A stretch of 24,546 bases of DNA from CAZJHX01 sp964545715. GTDB taxonomy: Bacteria; Myxococcota_A; UBA9042; GCA-2863065. The stretch is from contig CAZJHX010000159.1 in the NCBI GenBank assembly GCA_964545715.1, positions 1 through 24,546 on the forward strand, written 5' to 3'. Each line of letters starts with the position of its first letter. Position 1 is the stretch's first letter. The notes below the pieces were generated by a model that was not told the origin of the DNA, did not search any database, and saw only the letters and a program-made list of their open reading frames with translations. This document shows, piece by piece, positions 1 through 7,381 of the stretch. The position numbers were made by a program, and so were the translations under genes.

Positions 1-229
1 GGCGCCGGCCACACAGCCCGACGCCGGGTCGCAGGTCTCCACGCCGTTGCAGGCGTCGCCGTCGTCGCAGCTGAGCGCGTCGCCGTCCCGGCAGCCCTCG
101 ACCGCGTCACACGTCTCCACGCCGTTGCACGCATCGCCGTCGTCGCAGCTGAGCGCGGTCCCGGTTTCACAGCCCGTCTCGGCGTTGCAGGTCTCCACGC
201 CGTTGCACAGGTTGCCGTCGTCGCACTGG
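1..229 (-). repeat. 78-bp tandem repeat encoding 26-aa Cys unit
   Basis: The block CTCCACGCCGTTGCA (plus-strand reading) recurs at a strict 78-bp spacing, with its GTCTCC anchor at positions 35, 113 and 191. Each unit encodes one six-residue NGVETC core with flanking CDDGDAC. Units 1 and 2 are nearly identical in DNA as well as protein, which suggests recent duplication. The array may continue left of the window. Confidence 0.9.
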
Positions 230-537
230 GCCACCTCCGGCTCACACACCAGCGACTCATCTTTGGAGGTAACGCAGCGGTCGCCGGTGGTGCACGGGTC
301 CTCGTCATCGCAATCAGCGCCCTGGGCGGCCTCCACCGCCTCGCACAGACCGGTGACCATGCAGCGCGCGACCTGGCACGGCGCAAGCTCGCCCAGCTTG
401 TCCACGCAGTCCTCGTCGGCCTGGCACTCACCGCCGGTCACGTCAGTGATCCCGGGGTCGTCGCTTGAATCGCTGCAGGTCGCCAGCAGCCCGGCGGCGA
501 TCGCGATGACCGCTAAGTATTTGATATCTCTGTTCAT
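1..537 (-). CDS. Cys-repeat lipoprotein, 5' part only (runs off the left edge)
   Basis: Reading from ATG at 537 gives 179 codons open to base 1, so the C-terminus lies outside the window. The N-terminus (MNRDIKYLAVIAIAAGLLATC) is a short basic segment, a hydrophobic core and a lipobox-like LATC, so I infer a lipoprotein with Cys21 lipidated; Thr before Cys is slightly unusual. After a Ser/Asp-rich linker comes a segment with scattered cysteines, including a DCDDEDPCTTGDRC motif of the kind also seen in the two large upstream Cys-rich proteins. From about residue 104 a 26-residue unit follows in tandem (core CDDGDACNGVETCD), at least three times. The start overlaps the stop of the upstream propeller gene as ATGA, which implies translational coupling. 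These repeats are common in secreted myxobacterial-type proteins. The function is unknown, and an extracellular structural or binding role is only a guess. Confidence 0.88.
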   Translation of the reverse strand, partial: MNRDIKYLAVIAIAAGLLATCSDSSDDPGITDVTGGECQADEDCVDKLGELAPCQVARCMVTGLCEAVEAAQGADCDDEDPCTTGDRCVTSKDESLVCEPEVAQCDDGNLCNGVETCNAETGCETGTALSCDDGDACNGVETCDAVEGCRDGDALSCDDGDACNGVETCDPASGCVAGA

Positions 538-3500
538 AGCTCACATGCGGTGGCGTCCAGCGCCCCGTCCTCCGTGCAAAGCAACTCGTAGGTCAACACT
601 CGGTGATTGGCTGAATCCGCGACGTATAGCCGCTGGTGGCGATGGTCGAACGCCAGCCCGCGCGGCGCCCACATCGCCGTCTGTGAGGTGCCGCTGTCGC
701 TGGCCGTGAAGTCCGGCTGACCCAGCACGTAGACCGGATCGTCGCCGCTCTCCAGGTCGTACACCAGCACCTTGTGGTCGTCTCCGTCCGCGACAAACAG
801 CCGCGAGGAGGCGGCGTGCCAGACCACGTCTTCGGCCTTGTTGATCACGCCGGCGCCCAGAACGGTCTCTGCTGCCATGCCGTTGGTTATCCCCGCGCTG
901 AGATCGTAGACGAGCACCCGCCCTGCTCGGTCACCGACAAACAGGCGCTCTGTGGCCGGATCGCTGTCGATGCCCGTCGCCCAGTTGAAGCCGGTGTCCC
1001 CGGCCCCGGCCGAGGTGCCGTCGAAGTCCGCCTGACCCAGCACCCAGCCGGCGTCCATGCCCGTGGTCAGCTCACCCGACAAGTCGAACACCAGCACCCG
1101 GTGATTGGTCTGTGACGACACGAACAGCCGCCGCCGCGTGTCGAAGTGCAGCGAGCGCGGCCCGCCCATGCCGGCCTTGCCGGCCGCGGACCCGGTAGCG
1201 CCCAGCGATGGCTGTCCCAACGCGAAGGCCACCTGTGGGTCGCCCGCGATCCCGGCTGATAGGTCGAAGACCGAAACACGGTTCTTGGACTGCTCGGCTA
1301 CGAACAGGCGCGCGTTGGCCTCGTCCCACGCCAACCCGCGAGGCCCGCCCAGCTGTCCGACGCCCAGGACGGCCTTTGGCGCCTCACCGTCCATCAGGTC
1401 GCCCGCAGGTTCAAACACGGTGACCCGGTGATTGAGCCGCTCAGCCACGAACAGCCGGTCGCGGATCGGGTCGTGCAGCACGCCCAGCGGCCGATTCATG
1501 CCGGTGACCTCCGAGGACGCGTCCCCCGACGTGAAGTCGGTCTGGCCCAGGACGTGGTCGGCGCCCGACGGGCACGCGCAGTCGGTCGCGACGGTGCGTT
1601 TCCACAGCGCGTCCGCCCGCACCCGGGCGACTCGGTTGGCCCACTGCTCCGTTATCCAGACATGCTCGCCGTCCGGGTCGCGCACCATCTCGGTGGGCCC
1701 GTTCAAGTTCACAAACGCCGCGCCGTCGGGCGTGCTCGGCACGTGGGTTACGGTCGTGAAGTCCTTCTGCCCGATCAGCCGAGTGGCCGCCATCCCGTTC
1801 TGCAGCTTGTCGGTGTCAAAGCCCATGATGCGGTCGTTGGTCCGGTCCGGAATCCACACGTGTCCGCCGAAGTCCGTCATCGCGACCGCCGCCACCCACT
1901 TGCCGAAGCGCGTCGAGGAGACGCCCGGCTCGGTCGAGTCGAAGTCGTCCTGTCCGATCACCCAGTCGGCGTCGGTTCCGCTCGTGGTCGGCAGCCCGTC
2001 CCAAACCAGCACGCGCATGTTGTAGTAGCTGGCCACGAACAGGTGCCGGCCGTCGAAGTGTACGCCCACGCCGCTGTTCAGCTTGAAGGGACCCAGGCCC
2101 GACGTCACCGTGTCGAAGTCGGGCTGTCCGATCACCACCTCCGCCGGCGGCTGGTTCTGGGTGATCGGAAGACTGTAGACCAGCAGGCGGTGGTTGGTGT
2201 TGTCTATCAGCAGCAGCTTGTCGCCGACCGCGCGCATGCTGCCCGGCTCGTACAAGCCGTCGGCGCCCTTTCCCTGCACCGCCGAGTCGAAGTCGGCCTG
2301 ACCGATGACCCAGTCCGCCGCGGCGCCGTTGGTCTCCGGCACCTCGTCCCAGATCAAGACGCGGTTGTTGTAGCGGTCGGCCACGTAAAGGCGCCCGTCC
2401 GGGTCGGCGGTGCAGCCCTCGGGCAGCGAGATCGTGGTTTGCGTCGTCGTCTTGCACGACGTGTAGCCCACGCAGGCGCTGCTGAAGTCGGGCTTGCCGA
2501 TAACGGCCAGGGCGCTGGAGTCGGGCCCGTACGCCTCTTTGTCCATCACGAGCAGCCGCCCATTGTATCGGTCGCCGATCACGAGCCTGTCCTCTGTCAC
2601 CGCGATGCAGCCCACGCGCCGCACGCCAAATGCGTCCACCGGCTTCTTGTTGACCAGGTTGCTCTGCATGTCGTCCTGCCCGAACACGGCGTCCCCGCCG
2701 TCGGCCGACCCGGTGGGCGCCGTGTCAAAGCGCAGGATCCGGCGGTTGGAGACGTCGTCGACGTAGAAGCCGGTGCTGTCTTCCGTCACCGACAGCGGGG
2801 CGTTGAGCGTGTCCGGACCCGGCTGCGCCTGCCCCCGGTTTGAGCTGTTGGAGCTGAAGTTCGCCTGGCCGATGACGCCGTCCGCCGGCTCGCCATTCAG
2901 CGGCAAGGCATTCCACCGCAGCAGCCGATGATTGGTCCGATCCACGACATAGAAGCCCGCGCTGGTCACAACCGCCTGTCCAGGCCGGTTGAACGCCGTT
3001 GCCGACACGCCCGACGCGGCGGACGTGAAGTCCGGTTGGCCGATAACGTGGTCCGCGGCGACATCGGCTGCCGTGGGCACCGCGTTGTACACCAGCACGC
3101 GATGGTTGAACTGGTCCGCGACGAGCAGCCGGTCCTCGTCCATGGTGATGCCCATCGGCCAGGCGAGACTGATGGCTGACGGCTGCTCCTGTCCGCGGTT
3201 GACCTCGCCGCTGACAAAGTCGGGCTGACCGATGACGACCGCCGCCGGTGCGCCGTTGGTGTCCAGCGTATCGAAGACCAGCAGCCTATGAGCGCCCAGG
3301 TCGGCCACGATCAGCTTGCCGTCATGGAACACGAGCCCCGACGGCCCCTTCAGCGACGTTGCCGTCGTGACGTCCACCCCCGTGTCTCCGCCCGTCGATA
3401 AGTCCGGCTGGCCCAACACGACGTCGGCCGGCTGCGCGGTCACCGTGGGCAGGGCGTTCCAGACCAGCACGCGCTGGTTGCCGACATCGCTGACCGCCAG

Positions 3501-6500
3501 GCGCACCCCGTCGGTCGCGACCCGGGTCGGCACACGCAGCGAGTCCGCGGACGGCGCCGGCTGCAGCCTGTTGGGGGCGGAAGAGGTCATGTCCGGCTGG
3601 CCCAGAACCATCACAGGCGAGCCGGACAGGGTGTCCGCAAAGACCAGCACACGGTGGTTGGTCGCGTCCGCCACGTACAGCCGGTCGCCGGCGCGCACGG
3701 GAGCCAGCGCGCCGGACAGCGTGTCCGGGCCGGGCACCGAGCCGTTGATGTCGTCGTGGATGAAGCTGGGCTGGGCAAAGACGGTCATGTCCGGCTTGCA
3801 CGCGCCCGCAACACAGGCGCTGTTGGCGGCACAGGCGCCCACCGCAGCATCCAGCGGCGCACAATCTGCGGCGTCCGCGACTCCGTCCTGATCGTCATCG
3901 TCGTCGCAGCTGTCGCCGAGCGCGTCGTTGTCCGCGTCGCCCTGCAGGGCGTTGTGCGTCGTGGGGCAGTTGTCGGCCTCGTCCAGGATGCCGTCGTTGT
4001 CGTCGTCCGCGTCGCAGGCGTCGCCCTGTGGGTCGCCGTCCGCGTTCTGCTGCATGGGGTTGTCCACCGCGTCGCAGTTGTCGAAGTCCGCGCACAGGCC
4101 GTCGTTGTCCGCGTCGTTGTCCGCGTCGCCGGGGCACAGGTCGCACAGGTCGCCCTGGCCGTCGCTGTCGGAGTCGGTCTGATCGGCGCCCGTGATGAAC
4201 GGGCAGGTATCGGCGGCGCCCTCCAGTCCGTCCCCGTCGACGTCATAGCCGGGTGGCCAGGTGTGGTCCAGGATCCGGCCGGCCGCCACGCCCAGCACGC
4301 GATTGGCGCCGGCGAACCAGACGCGCCCATCGGGCCCGAGATGGACCGCGCGTCCCGACAGGATAGCCCAGGCGCTATTGGTGGAGTTGCCCCACGGCCT
4401 GTTCGCAAACGCCGTCAGACCGGGGCGCCCCAGGGCGAAGCTGGCGTCCATATCGGTGGCCAATTGGGCGGTGTCGAAGGCCAGCATGCCGCGCTGGGGC
4501 ACCAGAAGGTAGCCGTCGACGACCGCCATCCCGGTCGGCGCAACGACCGCCGTGGAAAAGCGGTTGGGCTGCAGGGCGCTCTCCACCGAGTCGAAGTCGG
4601 CCTGGCCGAGCGCGATGTCGGCCAGGGCGCCGTTTTCGGTGGGCACCGCGTTGTAGACGAGGATGCGCGCGTTGTAGCTGTCCGCCACATAGAGGCGACC
4701 CCCCGCGATCAGGGCGGCGGACGGGTGCTTCATCTTCGATTGGCTGGTGGCATTGCTTCGCTCGATGAAGTCGGGCTGTCCGACAACAACGGAGGCTCTC
4801 TGAAAGCTGGCGCTGGACGGATCCAACGCGTCCGGGATCGGGAAGAGCAGCACGCGGCTGTTGTGGAAGTCGGCGACCAGCAGCGTGTCGTCTGTGGCGC
4901 TCACGCTCATCGGCGTGAAGATCTGACCCTCGGGCGGCATGTCCGGGCTGTTGGAGCTGCCCGTGTCGAAGCCGGGTTGCCCCAGGACGTGGTCGGCGGC
5001 GGTGTTGTTGGTGGTGGGCACGGTGTCGTAGACCAGGACGCGGTTGTTCCACGCGTCGCCGATGTACAGGCGGCCGTCGCCGTCCACGGTCGCGCCGGCG
5101 TTGGCGCCGCTGCTGAGGTTCAGGGTGTTGGCGGCCGGGTCACCACCCTGGTTGGGGGTGTTGGAGGTGAAATCCGGCTGTCCGATAACCGCTACCGGAC
5201 CGCCCGTCGGGTCAGCGGCGTCGAACACCATGGCTCGCGAGTTGGCCTTCTCCACGACCACGACGTGCTCCGCGCTTGCGGTGACGCCGCTGGGAGAGGC
5301 CAGGCCGTCGGCATTGGGACCAAAGCCGTTTGCCTTGTTCGTGGTGAACGAGGGCTGGCCAAACACCGCGACAGCCGCCGCCGTACCGTCCAGCGAGGGT
5401 GCGTCGTACCGCAGGATACGGCTGTTGCCCCGGTCGGCTACAAGCAGTGAGTCGCCCTGGATGTGTATGCCGAACGGGTAGCTCAGCGTCTCGGCGGTCG
5501 GCGCCGCCAGGCCGCGGTTGGACAAGCCGACCGTCAGATCCGCCTGCCCGATCACGCCGTCCGGCGGCACCCCGTTGGTCGTTGGCGTCTCATTCCACAC
5601 CAGGATGCGGCTGTTGCTGTTGTCGGTGACGTACACCTTGCCGTCTGCGACGCGCACGATGCCGGGAAACACCATCGTGCTGACCGATGCCTGGGAGTAG
5701 TCAAACGCCGCCTGGCCCATGACCACGTCGGCGGGGACGTTGGGTTCGGTCGGGATCTGGTTCCACACCAGCACCCGCTGGTTGCCGTTGTCCACGACGA
5801 GCAGGCGTGCTCCGTCCATCGCTACCGACGTTGGGCGGCTGAAAGTGGTCGCGGACAGCTGCCCATTTTGGTTGGGCGCCATGGTGCCGAAGCCGGGTTG
5901 CCCGATCACGGTGGTGGCGGCCTCGCCGGCGCCGGTCGGAATCGGGTCGAAGATCAAGAGTCGGCTGTTGCCGAAGTCCGGGATGAACAGCTTGTCACCG
6001 ATCACCCGAGCCTCGCGAGGACGGTTCAGACCCGCGGCGTGAGGTCCGCCCAGTCCGGCGTGCATTGCTCCCGAGGTCAGGTCCGACTGGCCCACGACCA
6101 CGTCCGGTTCGTCGTCCGGTCCGGACGGCAGCCCGGTCCACAGCAGCACCCGGTTGTTGTGCAAATCAGCCACGACCAGCCGAGTGCCGTCGGAGGTCGC
6201 GGATGGGGTGTGGAACGACGTGCCGGTCGGCGTCGTGGACCCACGGTTGGCCAGCCCGCTCTGTGCGTCCGGTTGCCCCAGCACCGACGGCGTGCCGCTG
6301 AAATCCGGACCGGAAAAGGTCAGCAACCGGTGGTTTCCGCGGTCGCTGACGACCAGCTGCTCGCCGAGTGTGGTCACGCTTGTCGGGTATTGCAGCCAGT
6401 CCGTGCCGGTCGTGTGGCCGCCGTTGCGGCCGATGTGATGGAAGTCGGGCTGTCCGATCAGCACGACGTCCGGTGAGCACACGAAGTCTGCGCAGTGGCT

Positions 6501-7331
6501 GTGTGGTGCGCACTCGGCCGTGGTCGCCGCCAGCGCGCACCCGACGTTCGGCGTGCAGCTGCCCACGCTGCACGGGTCGCTGTTGTCGCACGCGACGTCG
6601 GCCGTGCAACATGCGTCACCGGCACCGTCCTGGTTGGTGTCCAGCTGGTCGGCGTTGGCGAGCTGCGGGCAGTTATCCGTGGTGTCCGCCACCCCGTCGT
6701 TGTCGTCGTCGGGGTCCAGAGCGTCACAGAGATCGTCACCATCCAGGTCCGGCGTGCCCTCGTCGATCTGGCCGTCACAGTTGTTGTCGACGCCGTCGCA
6801 CAGCTCGGGCGACCCACCGGCCTGCGTGGGGTCCAGCGGGGCGCAGTCGGTCTCGTCCGGCTGGCTGTCCCCGTCGGAGTTGTCGTCGCAAAAGTCCAGG
6901 GTGAAGTCGCCGTCGTGGTCACGCAGCTCGGGCAGGCCCAGCAGCAGGGAGACCAGCACGTCGAAGTCCCCCACGTCGATCGCGCCGTTGCAGTTGAGGT
7001 CGATGCGTCCGGTGAGCGCGACCGGATCGCCCAGAGTGGCCGTCTCGGTCACGCAGCCAGGCACGCAGATCGTCTGCTGGTCGAAGTCGGCGATGCACGT
7101 TTGTCCCGCCGCGCACGGCGCCATCGATGAGCACTGGGCCGGAGCGTTGACGGGGTTGTTTACATGCAGCCACACCAGCGTGACGCACTGCAGATCCGCG
7201 GTCGTTACCGCCCCGTTCCCGTCCACATCCCCCGAAGGGATGGTCGTGATGTCCACCGCCCGCGCGTCGACCGCGTGGAAAAGCAGCACGATCGCCGTCA
7301 ACGAGGCGCGCCACCAGGCCTTGTCCGGCAC
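534..7331 (-). CDS. Giant secreted NHL beta-propeller protein with split dockerin and TSP3 repeats
   Basis: I take GTG at 7331 as the start (2265 aa). It has AGGAGGGG just upstream and gives a clean signal peptide (basic start, core LTAIVLLFHAV, cleavage after ARA, residue 25). Longer ATG starts at 7367 and 7442 lack this; the 7442 one overlaps the upstream gene. Two dockerin-type calcium loops follow, DVDGNGAVTTAD (about 34-55) and DLNCNGAIDVGD (about 110-133), separated by a Cys-rich insert. Next are a MopE-type motif CDGVDNNCDGQIDEG (178-192) and TSP3 calcium repeats (about 195-242). NHL block 1 covers about 289-1020, a second TSP3 block about 1027-1177, and NHL block 2 about 1182 to the end. 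Each blade reads roughly: GQPDFTS, spacer, P.GV, RLLVADxxNHRVLVW. There is no membrane anchor or sorting signal at the C-terminus. A calcium-stabilised extracellular scaffold or ligand-binding protein is likely; the ligand is unknown. The stop is shared with the next gene's ATG (ATGA). Confidence 0.93.
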   Translation of the reverse strand: MPDKAWWRASLTAIVLLFHAVDARAVDITTIPSGDVDGNGAVTTADLQCVTLVWLHVNNPVNAPAQCSSMAPCAAGQTCIADFDQQTICVPGCVTETATLGDPVALTGRIDLNCNGAIDVGDFDVLVSLLLGLPELRDHDGDFTLDFCDDNSDGDSQPDETDCAPLDPTQAGGSPELCDGVDNNCDGQIDEGTPDLDGDDLCDALDPDDDNDGVADTTDNCPQLANADQLDTNQDGAGDACCTADVACDNSDPCSVGSCTPNVGCALAATTAECAPHSHCADFVCSPDVVLIGQPDFHHIGRNGGHTTGTDWLQYPTSVTTLGEQLVVSDRGNHRLLTFSGPDFSGTPSVLGQPDAQSGLANRGSTTPTGTSFHTPSATSDGTRLVVADLHNNRVLLWTGLPSGPDDEPDVVVGQSDLTSGAMHAGLGGPHAAGLNRPREARVIGDKLFIPDFGNSRLLIFDPIPTGAGEAATTVIGQPGFGTMAPNQNGQLSATTFSRPTSVAMDGARLLVVDNGNQRVLVWNQIPTEPNVPADVVMGQAAFDYSQASVSTMVFPGIVRVADGKVYVTDNSNSRILVWNETPTTNGVPPDGVIGQADLTVGLSNRGLAAPTAETLSYPFGIHIQGDSLLVADRGNSRILRYDAPSLDGTAAAVAVFGQPSFTTNKANGFGPNADGLASPSGVTASAEHVVVVEKANSRAMVFDAADPTGGPVAVIGQPDFTSNTPNQGGDPAANTLNLSSGANAGATVDGDGRLYIGDAWNNRVLVYDTVPTTNNTAADHVLGQPGFDTGSSNSPDMPPEGQIFTPMSVSATDDTLLVADFHNSRVLLFPIPDALDPSSASFQRASVVVGQPDFIERSNATSQSKMKHPSAALIAGGRLYVADSYNARILVYNAVPTENGALADIALGQADFDSVESALQPNRFSTAVVAPTGMAVVDGYLLVPQRGMLAFDTAQLATDMDASFALGRPGLTAFANRPWGNSTNSAWAILSGRAVHLGPDGRVWFAGANRVLGVAAGRILDHTWPPGYDVDGDGLEGAADTCPFITGADQTDSDSDGQGDLCDLCPGDADNDADNDGLCADFDNCDAVDNPMQQNADGDPQGDACDADDDNDGILDEADNCPTTHNALQGDADNDALGDSCDDDDDQDGVADAADCAPLDAAVGACAANSACVAGACKPDMTVFAQPSFIHDDINGSVPGPDTLSGALAPVRAGDRLYVADATNHRVLVFADTLSGSPVMVLGQPDMTSSAPNRLQPAPSADSLRVPTRVATDGVRLAVSDVGNQRVLVWNALPTVTAQPADVVLGQPDLSTGGDTGVDVTTATSLKGPSGLVFHDGKLIVADLGAHRLLVFDTLDTNGAPAAVVIGQPDFVSGEVNRGQEQPSAISLAWPMGITMDEDRLLVADQFNHRVLVYNAVPTAADVAADHVIGQPDFTSAASGVSATAFNRPGQAVVTSAGFYVVDRTNHRLLRWNALPLNGEPADGVIGQANFSSNSSNRGQAQPGPDTLNAPLSVTEDSTGFYVDDVSNRRILRFDTAPTGSADGGDAVFGQDDMQSNLVNKKPVDAFGVRRVGCIAVTEDRLVIGDRYNGRLLVMDKEAYGPDSSALAVIGKPDFSSACVGYTSCKTTTQTTISLPEGCTADPDGRLYVADRYNNRVLIWDEVPETNGAAADWVIGQADFDSAVQGKGADGLYEPGSMRAVGDKLLLIDNTNHRLLVYSLPITQNQPPAEVVIGQPDFDTVTSGLGPFKLNSGVGVHFDGRHLFVASYYNMRVLVWDGLPTTSGTDADWVIGQDDFDSTEPGVSSTRFGKWVAAVAMTDFGGHVWIPDRTNDRIMGFDTDKLQNGMAATRLIGQKDFTTVTHVPSTPDGAAFVNLNGPTEMVRDPDGEHVWITEQWANRVARVRADALWKRTVATDCACPSGADHVLGQTDFTSGDASSEVTGMNRPLGVLHDPIRDRLFVAERLNHRVTVFEPAGDLMDGEAPKAVLGVGQLGGPRGLAWDEANARLFVAEQSKNRVSVFDLSAGIAGDPQVAFALGQPSLGATGSAAGKAGMGGPRSLHFDTRRRLFVSSQTNHRVLVFDLSGELTTGMDAGWVLGQADFDGTSAGAGDTGFNWATGIDSDPATERLFVGDRAGRVLVYDLSAGITNGMAAETVLGAGVINKAEDVVWHAASSRLFVADGDDHKVLVYDLESGDDPVYVLGQPDFTASDSGTSQTAMWAPRGLAFDHRHQRLYVADSANHRVLTYELLCTEDGALDATACEL
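537..3788 (-). repeat. NHL propeller block 2, about 18 blades
   Basis: By eye I count about 18 successive units of 45-75 residues, each opening with a V(I/L)GQ-type strand and ending with an (N)HRVLV(W/F/Y) strand. The first unit opens at the Met codon at 3788. The later blades near 540-1500 are more diverged (FDLSxGI linkers). Eighteen fits three six-bladed propellers. Confidence 0.8.
3800..4255 (-). repeat. TSP3-type calcium repeats between the two propeller blocks
   Basis: The segment encodes runs such as DVDGDGLEGAADTC, DSDSDGQGDLCDLC and DDDNDGILDEADNC. These are thrombospondin type 3 units with alternating Asp and paired Cys, normally a calcium-filled rod. They probably act as a spacer between propeller blocks. 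Confidence 0.88.
4265..6467 (-). repeat. NHL propeller block 1, about 12 blades
   Basis: About 12 units by eye, each with a GQPDF-type strand, then DGxRLLVADxxNxRVLVW and a PTxxGxPADVV linker. The last two units are degenerate (FALGRPGLTAF; WFAGANRVLGV). Twelve fits two six-bladed propellers. Confidence 0.8.
6606..6749 (-). repeat. First TSP3-type calcium repeat cluster
   Basis: Encodes DLDGDDLCDALDPDDDNDG followed by a TTDNCPQ...DQDG-like run and a Cys pair. It directly follows the MopE-type motif and precedes propeller block 1, matching the usual layout of secreted calcium-binding stalks. Confidence 0.82.
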
Positions 7332-7333
7332 GG

Positions 7334-7341
7334 CCCCTCCT
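7334..7341 (-). promoter_or_regulatory. Ribosome binding site deciding the GTG start at 7331
   Basis: On the minus strand the sequence reads TAGGAGGGGCC then GTG. AGGAGG is a full Shine-Dalgarno core with about 4 nt before GTG, short but usable. No comparable site precedes the upstream ATG candidates in this frame. Confidence 0.7.
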
Positions 7342-7365
7342 ACACTGTTGTCGGTTTCGCGGACC

Positions 7366-7378
7366 ATCCTAGCAGAAG
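7366..7378 (-). promoter_or_regulatory. Shared 13-mer, candidate extended -10 promoter upstream of propeller gene
   Basis: The minus strand reads CTTCTGCTAGGAT. TGC-TAGGAT fits an extended -10 element (TGn-TATAAT, 4 of 6 in the hexamer), with no clear -35. An RNA starting about 7 nt downstream would have a leader of about 28 nt before the GTG at 7331. The identical 13-mer sits in the only other non-overlapping gap upstream of a giant gene (22338-22350). The promoter role is inferred. Confidence 0.5.
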
Positions 7379-7381
7379 ACG

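Noticed and set aside
1..229. CRISPR array
   Set aside because: Regular 78-bp spacing looks array-like, but the whole unit is conserved and stays in one reading frame as a 26-residue protein repeat; there are no spacers.
1428..2843. 471-codon plus-strand open frame
   Set aside because: It is antisense to the NHL repeats, its protein is an Arg/Val/Asp-rich shadow that repeats with the blade period, and it has no signal or known motif.
3654..5450. 598-codon plus-strand open frame
   Set aside because: Antisense shadow of the TSP3 and propeller coding region; high GC and codon bias explain its length.
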